Assembly: GCA_965221815.1 (NCBI GenBank) | Contig: OZ244915.1 | Coordinates: 2,356,001-2,420,000 of the forward strand | Source of the DNA: JAPOXR01 sp965221815 | GTDB taxonomy: Bacteria; Pseudomonadota; Alphaproteobacteria; Rhodobacterales; Rhodobacteraceae | Length of the DNA: 64,000 nucleotides | Direction: 5' to 3' | Part shown: positions 7,946 to 15,502 of the stretch, in pieces | Position numbering within the stretch: position 1 is the first letter of the stretch | How the letters are laid out: every line of letters starts with the position of its first letter | Program-made: the position numbers and the translations under genes | Notes under the pieces: model-generated | The model's input: the letters and a program-made list of their open reading frames with translations, nothing else | The model's database searches: none | Told to the model about the DNA's origin: nothing

Positions 7946-8632
7946 TCAGCAGCCCGGCCCGTCGAGGTTGAAGGTGAACTGCACGCCACCGGTGGGCGCG
8001 ATGCGGTATTTTTGGGTGTAACCTCTCCCGTTTTCACTCCAGGCGATGGGGGTGTTCAAAGAATCATCCACCAGTCTCAGGCTGATGGTGTGTCGTCCGC
8101 CGGGATTCATCTGGGGATCCATCAGATCAGTACCGGCTTGATACCGGAATCGGACGACGTTGTCGCCGTTCGCAACAGAGACGAAAGTTCCTGGGGAGCT
8201 GTTGATTGTGCCGCCGTCCGTCCGTTCAAAATTCACCTCATTGTCCGCCAGGCCAGTCGAGACGCGGACCAGGGCAGTCGCGCGTTCTCCGGCGGCGAAG
8301 AAGCCGCCGTGCCCGCGGATGTTGAACGCCGTCTCATGGCCCGCGCCGCAGCCATTCACAACTAACGGCCCGGCCTGGGACAGAATCACCGTGGAGCGGC
8401 GGGTCGGGTCTGACGACTCAATGTTCGGCGAGGAGCCGGTCCAGTTGGCCCGGCACCGACATGTCATCGTGCCAAATATCGATCCCGGCACCGGCTCCAA
8501 TTGCGCCGTGTATCCGGGAAGACACATATAGGCTGAGCAGTCCGGCTGTTGCGCCCTGACCGACTCCGCCATGAGCGTCGCCGCCAGTCCCAATGCGACC
8601 CCCACCGCCAGCATCATCATCCTGCGTTGCAT
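7946..8632 (-). CDS. Secreted Cys-containing protein of unknown function
   Basis: A 228-residue protein with a signal peptide (hydrophobic MMMLAVGVALGLAATLMA, cleavage near VRA-QQ). The mature part is beta-rich with several Cys: two near CSAYMCLPGY, two in MTCRCRANW, one in VNGCGAGHE, and one as the last residue. I recognise no domain. AGGAG lies seven bases before ATG 8632. Its promoter spacer contains an 11-G run (see the separate entry), so expression may vary by slippage. A degraded stretch at about 9.3-9.6 kb ends with the same TQKY...GC pattern and may be a broken relative. Surface or secreted role inferred only from the signal peptide. Confidence 0.7.
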   Translation of the reverse strand: MQRRMMMLAVGVALGLAATLMAESVRAQQPDCSAYMCLPGYTAQLEPVPGSIFGTMTCRCRANWTGSSPNIESSDPTRRSTVILSQAGPLVVNGCGAGHETAFNIRGHGGFFAAGERATALVRVSTGLADNEVNFERTDGGTINSSPGTFVSVANGDNVVRFRYQAGTDLMDPQMNPGGRHTISLRLVDDSLNTPIAWSENGRGYTQKYRIAPTGGVQFTFNLDGPGC

Positions 8633-8657
8633 GTTTCATCTCCTGTGAGCTCCAACA

Positions 8658-8696
8658 GGATTGTCGGATACCCCCCCCCCCATGCGGCTTTGTCAA
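8658..8696 (-). promoter_or_regulatory. Promoter with poly-G spacer (candidate phase-variable)
   Basis: On the minus strand a perfect -35 (TTGACA, 8696-8691) is followed by 20 bases that include an uninterrupted run of 11 G (8681-8671), then TATCCG as a -10 (8670-8665). An initiation site near 8658 would give a leader of about 26 bases before ATG 8632, with AGGAG at 8644-8640. The spacing is three bases longer than the optimal 17, which a tract of eight G would restore. The geometry is like phase-variable Neisseria promoters. Confidence 0.6.
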
Positions 8697-8939
8697 GGGG
8701 AGGTGGGGGTGTGAGGTGTCACTCGCTCTGGAGTCCGGCGATGGGGTCCATGCGGGCGGCGATGGCGGTGGTGAGGCCGAGGGCTCCGTCGGCGGTGAAC
8801 AGGGACCGGGGCGATCAGTCGATGACATCTTGAGTCTGCCCGCCTCCGCACGGCGAGAACGCTTTGCCGATTGCAGCCGGGTCTTCCGCCGCCGGTCAAC
8901 CGGTTGATCGGCGGCGGCGGACCGGTTAAAAGGGCGGGG
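8697..8939. other. Intergenic stretch in accessory island, no gene recognised
   Basis: Between the poly-G promoter and the coiled-coil gene I see no convincing coding region. Near 8895-8911 a near-palindrome (GGTCAACCGGTTGATC) lies about 30 bp upstream of the next start codon, with a further CCGGTT at about 8923; this could be an operator, but nothing else supports it. Confidence 0.3.
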
Positions 8940-9299
8940 ATGACAGATGAACCCCACATTCACGATCTGGCCCAACAGATCGCGCGGCTGGAAGGACAAC
9001 TGGAAGCGCAGGAGGAACGCATGAAGACGATGACGGCGGAGAATGAGGGAGCCCTGGATCGTTTGCGGGCGGACATGGCCAAGCGGGATGCGGACATGGC
9101 TGCGGATATAGCCAAGCGGGATGCGGACATGGCCAAGCGGGATGTCGAAGCCGCCAAGCGGGATGTCGAAGCCGCCAAGCGCGACAAGGACAATCAGCGC
9201 TGGGTGGTAGGATTCGGCATTGCCCAGATGGTCCTCACCATCACCATTCTCGCCGCCGGTTTCGCGTTTCTCGGCATCCTGATCGGTTTGCCCGGCTGA
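8940..9299 (+). CDS. Coiled-coil membrane protein with heptad-encoding repeats, copy A
   Basis: A 119-residue protein. The N-terminal segment TDEPHIHDLAQQIARLEGQL is followed by a long charged coiled coil in which the seven-residue units AKRDADM and AKRDVEA recur. A C-terminal transmembrane helix follows (about 95-115, ending LGILIGLPG). Each unit is 21 bp, so gain or loss keeps the frame and adds or removes one heptad. A close paralogue at 62.4 kb has the same N-terminus, its own 21-bp units and the same LGILIGLPG ending. Such proteins resemble small coiled-coil tail-anchored proteins of unknown function. The start at ATG 8940 follows GGCGGGG. Confidence 0.75.
   Translation: MTDEPHIHDLAQQIARLEGQLEAQEERMKTMTAENEGALDRLRADMAKRDADMAADIAKRDADMAKRDVEAAKRDVEAAKRDKDNQRWVVGFGIAQMVLTITILAAGFAFLGILIGLPG
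9078..9188 (+). repeat. 21-bp in-frame tandem repeat array (copy A)
   Basis: Units begin GCCAAGCGGGAT and occupy 9078-9098, 9111-9131, 9132-9152 and 9153-9173, with a partial unit from 9174. The last two full units are identical and the first two are identical, which indicates recent unit duplication. Confidence 0.85.
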
Positions 9300-9312
9300 A
9301 GTTAGGCTGAAT

Positions 9313-9590
9313 CCAGCTGGCCATCAGCCCGGTGCGTTTACCGGCATCCCGGCGATTGCATTCCGCCATCGTTGTCCGAATAGATTAGGGTAGCGAACCG
9401 GCTGTCGCTCGCGACCCAGTACTTTTGCGTGTTGCCGATGGCTATCGGGCGCAGCATCACAACCAGCTTGTTTCATGTACTCGCAACCCCGTCATCTGGG
9501 ATTGGAACGACAACGACTCGCTCGGTCATGCTCGCTTCAATAGTGGAGTATGATTCCAGGACAGGGGCATCCGTGCGCCGCGTACACATC
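9313..9590 (-). pseudogene. Degraded ORF, possible relative of the secreted protein at 7.9 kb
   Basis: One minus-strand frame reads through about 85 codons with a single internal stop. The segment EASMTERVVVVPIPDDGVAS precedes the stop, and after it come NTQKYWVASDSRFATLIYS and SPGCR before a terminal stop. The TQKY motif followed about 25 residues later by a C-terminal Gly-Cys matches the end of the secreted protein at 7946-8632 (YTQKYRIAP ... GPGC). No start or signal peptide is visible. This is pattern similarity over a short stretch, so the relationship is tentative. Confidence 0.35.
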
Positions 9591-9602
9591 TGTTGAACCG
9601 GA

Positions 9603-10054
9603 TCATTTCCCTCGTGCAACGCGGCAAACTCGCTTTATCTCGTGGTGCAGTAGCCCACGAGAGCGATGGCTGTCCGCCGGACCCTCCCGGGCAGGTGCCA
9701 TCCACCGGGACTCGTCGAAAAGGATATCCTCCTCCTCCGCGGGCGGGAGTGGCTCCGGTTTGCGGGTGATCATCACCACATCCATCAACTGGGAGAAATC
9801 ATCCTCCAGACCCGCATCCCCCGTGTGGGCGTCCAGCCAGGCGGTGAACGCGATCACCGCCGGGTCATCGGGGTGCAGCCGCCGCGCCGCAACGCGGTGA
9901 ACGCCCGCATCATGGCGGGCGGGTGCACCGTCGGATCACGGGCCAGGTAGGACCTGGCGCGGCGGCGAAAGACCACCAGTTCCTGGCCCCGCCGCACGGC
10001 GCGCGGGGCCACGTCATATTCAAGAAGATCGGCCTGACCAGCACCGCCAGTCAC
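9603..10054 (-). pseudogene. Frameshifted ORF pair, unidentified
   Basis: Two overlapping minus-strand frames read as one protein if a single frameshift near 9860 is repaired. The upstream part contains LEYDVAPRAVRRGQELVVFR and HPPAMMRAFTALRR. The downstream part contains HPDDPAVIAFTAWLDAHTGD and DVVMITRKPEPLPP. The composition and codon pattern look coding, but I recognise no family. Probably a decayed accessory gene. Confidence 0.35.
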
Positions 10055-10143
10055 AGCACGACATCATCCGCGTCGTTGCAACCAGGACAATATACGTCAT
10101 CCGAAGATCTGCATGTGCGGATATGCTGACGATCGGCAATCGA

Positions 10144-10668
10144 TCAATGATAGATATAGACTGGTGTTCCCACCTCGACCGCGTGATAAAGTGTCGCCAT
10201 TTCTGCATTGGTCAAGGCAATGCAGCCTTCGGTCCAGTCACCGCGTCGCTTTCTTGCTTTCTGTCCGTTGGGTTGACCATGGATGAAGATATCTCCTCCC
10301 GGATTGACACCGCGTGCTGATGCGAGCCGCACATCGGTTCTGTTTGGGTAGGATAATCCCAGAGACAGGTAAAACAGGCTTTGTGGATTCTTGCGATCAA
10401 TCTCATAGCGGCCGACCGGCGTTTTTCCATCACCCTGCTGAAGCTTATGACCCAAGGGGGCAAAACCGAGACTGACATCGTAAGATCGAAGACGCCGGTC
10501 ACCAGAAAAGGCATCAAGTCGACGGGACGACTTGTGCACTTCCAGGCGCGTGACTTTCCCCGGCTTGGGTTGCTCAACCTCACGAAAAAGATTGCAGCCC
10601 GACAGTGCAGCTGTCATCGACAGCGCGATGACCGTACGCCGGGCCATAACGTTATGGGAATTTTTCAT
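10144..10668 (-). CDS. L,D-transpeptidase lipoprotein (YkuD domain), second copy
   Basis: The N-terminus carries a lipoprotein signal (MARRTVIALSMTAALSGC, lipobox LSGC; Cys near residue 25). The YkuD domain shows SGDRRLRSYDVSLGFAPLGHK, GDGKTPVGRYEIDRKNP and the catalytic signature IHGQPNG ... DWTEGCIALTN, with Cys and His in place. At 174 residues it is the short ErfK-like form (L,D-transpeptidase or amidase-like activity on peptidoglycan). Two in-frame ATGs (codons 1 and 8) precede the hydrophobic core. Single gene. Confidence 0.87.
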   Translation of the reverse strand: MKNSHNVMARRTVIALSMTAALSGCNLFREVEQPKPGKVTRLEVHKSSRRLDAFSGDRRLRSYDVSLGFAPLGHKLQQGDGKTPVGRYEIDRKNPQSLFYLSLGLSYPNRTDVRLASARGVNPGGDIFIHGQPNGQKARKRRGDWTEGCIALTNAEMATLYHAVEVGTPVYIYH

Positions 10669-11084
10669 TCAGATATTCTCTGCTCTTGATTGCCTGTATG
10701 GCGGGTGCGCTTCCCCCCTTGGAGTTTATCTCCTGTTCCTACGACAACCTTCCAATGAATGGCAAGTTTCAATCAACCCCCGTCAGCATGGCTGTTCCGG
10801 CTGAATGTCATGCACAGGCCAGATTCGTCTGTATTCTTGATTCAACTGACCTTGAATCGGCCGATTTCCGCGACCTTGCTGGCATCGCTTGCTGTCAAGC
10901 AGGAGCACACGGTCATCGCCAAAAAAGTCGCTTTCCAACGATCCAATCGCGACTCGGATTGCATGTCCCCGGAGGCCCCAGGTTGCAGAGATCGCCCGTG
11001 TGACAGCATGCCGATGTCTATTTCGGGCGAGATCGATGGCGTGCAGTCACCGCCCGCCTCTCCAGCCTGTTTTTCCATCGTCCC
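10669..11084. other. Intergenic region downstream of rlmN
   Basis: No recognisable gene. A minus-strand frame from ATG 11078 (78 codons, beginning MEKQAGEAGGD) has GAGGGA just upstream and directly follows rlmN, so a tiny co-transcribed protein cannot be excluded. Its composition is unremarkable and nothing else supports it. Confidence 0.3.
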
Positions 11085-12299
11085 TCAATGCGACACGGCG
11101 ACGCGCCGTGTTCGGGGAAGACGCACCGAGTCGGATTTCAACTGGCCGCAGGCGGCCATGATATCTTCTCCTCTTGGTGTTCGAATGGGTGCCGCATAAC
11201 CTGAGTTCATCAGGATTCCGGCAAAAGCGTGGATTCGCTCCGGTGGTGATCGACGGTAACCGCTGCCTGGCCAATGGTTAAATGGGATGAGATTGATCTT
11301 GCAGGGAAGACCCCGGATGAGTTTGACCAGACGTTTGGCATCAGCTTCGCTATCGTTGACACCAGCGAGCATCACATATTCGAAGGTGATTCGATCCGCG
11401 TTGGACAGTCGGGGATAGTCATGTAACGCAGCGAACAGAGTCTGCAGGTTCCATTTGCGATTAATTGGAACCAGTTGGTCACGAATCTCATCGGTTGTCG
11501 CGTGCAGTGAAATCGCCAGCCGACACCCAATATCCTCACCGGCACGGTGAATCATGGGCACAACTCCGGCCGTCGATAAGGTAATGCGCCGCCGTGACAG
11601 ACTGAGTCCTTCACAATCCATCGCAACTTTCATTGCATCACGTACATGATCAAAATTGTAGAGCGGCTCACCCATTCCCATCAAGACGATATTGGACACC
11701 AGGCGGGGCGCGGGAAGCGGTTGTCTTCGCGGTAACGGCCACTCGCCGAGATCATCTCTTGCGGCCAGAATCTGGCCAACAATTTCACTCGAGGTGAGAT
11801 TGCGCACGAGTTTCTGGGTTCCTGTCAGGCAGAAAGAACAATTCAGACTGCAACCGACCTGCGATGATATGCACAGGGTGCCCCGGCCCTGATCGGGAAT
11901 ATAAACCGTCTCCACTTCATTCCCATCTGCGAGGCGGAACAGATATTTTCGGGTGCCGTCTGCACTGATCCGTTTGTGCGAGAGCACAGGGATTTGCAAT
12001 ACGAAATGCGCTGCCAGCGCAGACCGATAGTCACGCGCCAAATTCGTCATCCCGTTAAAGTCCCTGAACCCTTTCTGATAGAGCCACTGCCAGATCTGGG
12101 CCACCCGCATATCGACCTTTTTCGTGTCCGTCCCAAATTCCAGAAGGATCGCACGAAGTTGTTGCCGGGTCTTGCCGATCAGGTTGGCAGAGTCGAAAGA
12201 TGTCCCGGGACGGCCCCGGTCATGACGTGGCAACTCATTGTCGGCAGGATCATGTCTTGCCCCTGGCTGCACATGAATTCCTTGCGTTGACGCGCTCAC
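11085..12299 (-). CDS. rlmN: Dual-specificity 23S rRNA/tRNA adenine-C2 methyltransferase RlmN
   Basis: Radical SAM enzyme that methylates A2503 of 23S rRNA and A37 of some tRNAs. The cluster motif is CSLNCSFC; other family blocks are QIWQWLYQKGFRDFNGMTNL, VYIPDQGRGTLCISSQVGC, NIVLMGMGEPLYNFDHV, LAISLHATTDEIRDQLVPIN and the C-terminal ACGQL, whose Cys is the methylated or thiol-adduct residue. I start it at GTG 12299, which overlaps the stop of the upstream ialB-like gene (GTGA); a longer open frame runs to 12470 but falls inside that gene. The result is 404 residues, normal for the family. Translationally coupled to the ialB-like gene. Confidence 0.93.
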   Translation of the reverse strand: MSASTQGIHVQPGARHDPADNELPRHDRGRPGTSFDSANLIGKTRQQLRAILLEFGTDTKKVDMRVAQIWQWLYQKGFRDFNGMTNLARDYRSALAAHFVLQIPVLSHKRISADGTRKYLFRLADGNEVETVYIPDQGRGTLCISSQVGCSLNCSFCLTGTQKLVRNLTSSEIVGQILAARDDLGEWPLPRRQPLPAPRLVSNIVLMGMGEPLYNFDHVRDAMKVAMDCEGLSLSRRRITLSTAGVVPMIHRAGEDIGCRLAISLHATTDEIRDQLVPINRKWNLQTLFAALHDYPRLSNADRITFEYVMLAGVNDSEADAKRLVKLIRGLPCKINLIPFNHWPGSGYRRSPPERIHAFAGILMNSGYAAPIRTPRGEDIMAACGQLKSDSVRLPRTRRVAVSH

Positions 12300-12853
12300 A
12301 GATTCGCGGCGCAACTCTCTGCAGCCGCCAGACCCGAAGTGATTCCCAATAGTGAAAACGTATCCTTGGTGGTCGTCCCACGGCTTGATGTTCCCGTGAT
12401 CACGGCATCTCGCCCGGATTTCAGAGCCTCGATGAGTTCCTGATCCCCATTTTCCTCCGGCCAGGCCCATTCTCTGCCAGGCCCATCCGTTCCCGGGAAC
12501 AGGACAAATGATCGACTGCCAATGGTCATCTTGACAACGGAGTCGGAAGCAAAGGGATACCCGCCCTGAAAAGATACCAGTTGGCGATAACGGCCGGAAG
12601 GCAATACGGTGACTGCAAGGAGGATCTCGCCGCGCCGCACATCAACGATCTGGCCATCCTTGGTGTTGACCGTTCGTTCCGGACGCGAGATCACTCCACA
12701 TTCGGGATCACCACGAATCGTACGATAAATCGTCCAATCACCGCTCTTGCTGATTTCAACGATGTCAACCTCATCACGATCTGTCTGAGCGGCAACCGGG
12801 TCGCCAATTACCAAGGTTGCGACTATCATCGCGAAAAACCAAGCTCTCATCAT
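12296..12853 (-). CDS. Invasion-associated locus B (IalB) family periplasmic protein
   Basis: A 185-residue exported protein: signal peptide (MMRAWFFAMIVATLVIGDPVAA), a GDWTIYR segment, two Cys (ECGVIS near residue 52 and AAESCAANL at the end) that could form a disulfide, and the family segment SVVKMTIGSRSFVLF. Named for a Bartonella erythrocyte-invasion protein, but widespread in free-living alphaproteobacteria, where the role is unclear. The gene overlaps rlmN by four bases, an arrangement I associate with alphaproteobacteria. No pathogenic role is implied. Confidence 0.8.
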   Translation of the reverse strand: MMRAWFFAMIVATLVIGDPVAAQTDRDEVDIVEISKSGDWTIYRTIRGDPECGVISRPERTVNTKDGQIVDVRRGEILLAVTVLPSGRYRQLVSFQGGYPFASDSVVKMTIGSRSFVLFPGTDGPGREWAWPEENGDQELIEALKSGRDAVITGTSSRGTTTKDTFSLLGITSGLAAAESCAANL

Positions 12854-13164
12854 CGATTACGGCTCACTCCAACCCGTTTCATCTTGCCGATTGAACGCGC
12901 ATCTTGCATAGACCCATTGAAACTTCAAGTGCATGAATCATGTGGCTGGGGTGCTGCCTTTTGGCGGAGAATTCCGTGCGCCGACATTCACAGTCGGCAA
13001 AGTTGTGGGGAACCAGACCATTCGTGCGCGCTGGGGTATTGAGCTGATGTGCCGGTGGACACAGGACCGGTTGCCATATGAAACGATTCGGTATTGGCAT
13101 CCTGACAGATCCAAACTGCGCACATTTGCGCCTGTTGAGCGAAGAGCATTGAGAAAGGCAGAGA
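12854..13164. other. Divergent intergenic region before leuC
   Basis: Divergent between the ialB-rlmN pair and leuC, so it should contain both promoters. I see no leader peptide rich in Leu codons, no T-box or riboswitch pattern, and no convincing small gene. Confidence 0.4.
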
Positions 13165-14571
13165 ATGGACACGCCAAGAACCTTGTATGACAAGATCTGG
13201 GATGCACATGTTGTACATGAAGCCGAAGATGGCACCTGTATCCTTTATATCGACAGGCATCTTGTTCATGAGGTGACAAGCCCGCAGGCTTTTGAAGGAT
13301 TGCGGTTGGCGGGGCGAGATGTCCGTGCACCGCAACAGACAGTGGCTGTTCCCGATCATAATGTCCCCACTGATGAAAAGCGGGCACAGCGAATCGAAGA
13401 TGAAGACAGTCGAATTCAGGTTGAAACCCTGGAAAGAAACGCAACTGACTTCGGAATCGAATATTACCCGGTTGACGATATCCGGCAGGGAATCGTTCAT
13501 ATCATTGGCCCTGAACAGGGTTGGACACAGCCGGGGATGACGATTGTTTGTGGCGACAGTCATACGGCGACGCATGGCGCATTCGGCGCCTTGGCCCATG
13601 GAATCGGAACCAGCGAAGTCGAACATGTCCTGGCGACACAAACCCTCATTCAGAAGAAGTCTCTCAACATGCAGGTTGTGGTGAAGGGAGAAGCGGGTTT
13701 TGGCGTCACCGCCAAGGATCTCACATTATCAATCATCGGCGAGACCGGCACCGCCGGGGGCAGCGGGCATGTTATCGAGTATACTGGTGATGCCGTCAAA
13801 AGCCTGTCCATGGAAGGTCGCATGACTCTCTGCAATATGGCCATCGAAGGCGGTGCAAGGGCTGGATTGGTCGCACCTGACAGCAAGACATTCGATTATG
13901 TGAAGGGGCGCCCCTATGCGCCCAAAGGCGGCGCATTTGAGACCGCACTGGCCTATTGGAAGACGCTTCAATCCGATGATGGCGCGTATTTTGACAAAAC
14001 CGTGACATTGGATGCCGGTGCGATCGCTCCGGTGGTGACCTGGGGCACCAGTCCGGAGGATGTCCTTCCGATCACCGGCGCAGTGCCGCATCCCAGTGAC
14101 TTTTCCGGTCCGAAATCGGAGGCTGTGGCCCGCAGTCTTCAATATATGGATCTACATCCTGGGACCCGCCTCGAGGACATTGAAATCGACACTGTCTTTA
14201 TTGGTTCCTGCACCAATGGCAGGATTGAAGATCTTCGTGAAGTGGCAACGATCATGAAAGGACGCCGGGTCAAGCCGGGCCTCCGGGCGATGATTGTCCC
14301 GGGTTCAGGGCTGGTGCGCATGCAGGCGGAAGAAGAAGGAATTGCTGCACTTCTCCAGGAAGCAGGGTTCGAGTGGCGGATGGCGGGGTGTTCGATGTGC
14401 CTGGGAATGAATCCGGATCAGCTTGCGCCCGGAGAACGATGTGCCTCGACATCCAATCGCAATTTTGAAGGCAGACAAGGACGGGGCGGACGCACGCATC
14501 TGGTCAGTCCGGCGATGGCTGCAGCTGCGGCTGTGACAGGCCGCCTGACCGATGTTCGCCACCTGATGTAA
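13165..14571 (+). CDS. leuC: 3-isopropylmalate dehydratase large subunit
   Basis: Aconitase-family subunit that, with LeuD, isomerises 2-isopropylmalate to 3-isopropylmalate. The 468 residues match family length. Visible motifs: HEVTSPQAFEGLR, VCGDSHTATHGAFGALAHGIG, and the iron-sulfur ligands in FIGSCTNGRIEDL and AGCSMCLGMN. The ATG at 13165 follows a purine-rich stretch (GAAAGGCAGAG). leuD follows after 11 bp with a strong ribosome site, so the two are co-transcribed. leuB, adjacent in many relatives, lies about 12 kb away. Confidence 0.96.
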   Translation: MDTPRTLYDKIWDAHVVHEAEDGTCILYIDRHLVHEVTSPQAFEGLRLAGRDVRAPQQTVAVPDHNVPTDEKRAQRIEDEDSRIQVETLERNATDFGIEYYPVDDIRQGIVHIIGPEQGWTQPGMTIVCGDSHTATHGAFGALAHGIGTSEVEHVLATQTLIQKKSLNMQVVVKGEAGFGVTAKDLTLSIIGETGTAGGSGHVIEYTGDAVKSLSMEGRMTLCNMAIEGGARAGLVAPDSKTFDYVKGRPYAPKGGAFETALAYWKTLQSDDGAYFDKTVTLDAGAIAPVVTWGTSPEDVLPITGAVPHPSDFSGPKSEAVARSLQYMDLHPGTRLEDIEIDTVFIGSCTNGRIEDLREVATIMKGRRVKPGLRAMIVPGSGLVRMQAEEEGIAALLQEAGFEWRMAGCSMCLGMNPDQLAPGERCASTSNRNFEGRQGRGGRTHLVSPAMAAAAAVTGRLTDVRHLM

Positions 14572-14582
14572 GGAGGTTCTTC

Positions 14583-15188
14583 ATGGAAAAGTTTTCGACA
14601 CTCGTCGGAATTGCCGCGCCGATGCCGTTGGTCAATATTGATACCGACATGATCATTCCCAAACAGTTCCTCAAGACAGTCAAGCGCACCGGCCTTGGCA
14701 TCAGTTTATTCCACGAGATGCGCTACGATGACGCGGGTCACGAGAATCCGGATTTTGTCCTCAATCAGCCTGCGTGGAGGTCAGCTGAGATCCTGATCGC
14801 GGGCGACAATTTTGGCTGCGGATCATCGCGTGAACATGCGCCCTGGGCATTGCTGGATTTCGGCATCCGCTGTGTCATTTCGACCAGTTTTGCCGACATC
14901 TTCTACAATAATTGTTTCAAGAATGGCATCCTGCCAGTGACGCTGCCAGCAGACCATGTTGCGGCATTAATGAACCACGCTGAAAATGGCGCAAATGCAC
15001 GAATTGCTGTTGATTTGGAGAATCAGACCGTCGTTTCTCCGGACGGCGAAGAACTCAGCTTTGAAATCGACCCCTTCAAGAAACGGTGTTTGCTGGAGGG
15101 ATTGGATGACATCGCGCTGACTCTCGAAAAGGAAGCCATGATCACAGATTTCGAATCTCGTCATCGTTTGTCGATGCCCTGGCTGTAA
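14583..15188 (+). CDS. leuD: 3-isopropylmalate dehydratase small subunit
   Basis: A 201-residue swivel-domain partner of LeuC. The motif GDNFGCGSSREHAPWAL and IDTDMIIPKQFLKT are diagnostic. AGGAGG lies seven bases before ATG. The protein ends SRHRLSMPWL, so it is complete. The 3' flank lacks the usual leuB and instead reaches a convergent ATPase gene. Confidence 0.96.
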   Translation: MEKFSTLVGIAAPMPLVNIDTDMIIPKQFLKTVKRTGLGISLFHEMRYDDAGHENPDFVLNQPAWRSAEILIAGDNFGCGSSREHAPWALLDFGIRCVISTSFADIFYNNCFKNGILPVTLPADHVAALMNHAENGANARIAVDLENQTVVSPDGEELSFEIDPFKKRCLLEGLDDIALTLEKEAMITDFESRHRLSMPWL

Positions 15189-15502
15189 AAGGAATTCAGG
15201 GACTCTGATGCGCACGTCATTGTCAACCTTGGCGTGCTCAAGAAAGAAAGACGACAATCGGCCCGCAGGCGCGGCGTCCGGTTTGGCCGAAAACCGAAAC
15301 GCACGACACATCATCAGATCGACGGACGCCAGTGCCGTGTGAATTCCCCATGGAATCATAACTTATGCAACATTATCAATAAGTTGTGTGCGGCGAGATC
15401 TGGAAGTGCGCTTGAGGACACAGTCGAAGATCTCTCCATGGCGATGCCTGCAATCATAGGTTCGATCATCAGTTGGTGAAGCCGAACCTGAACGCGACGC
15501 GG
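15189..15502. other. Convergent intergenic region after leuD
   Basis: Lies between leuD and the convergent DUF4143 ATPase gene. No gene, tRNA or clear terminator hairpin was found. This is where leuB would be expected in the usual arrangement. Confidence 0.4.

Noticed and set aside
9078..9188. Regular 21-bp repeats considered as CRISPR
   Set aside because: There are no unique spacers; the units are contiguous, in frame and encode heptads. No cas genes are present.
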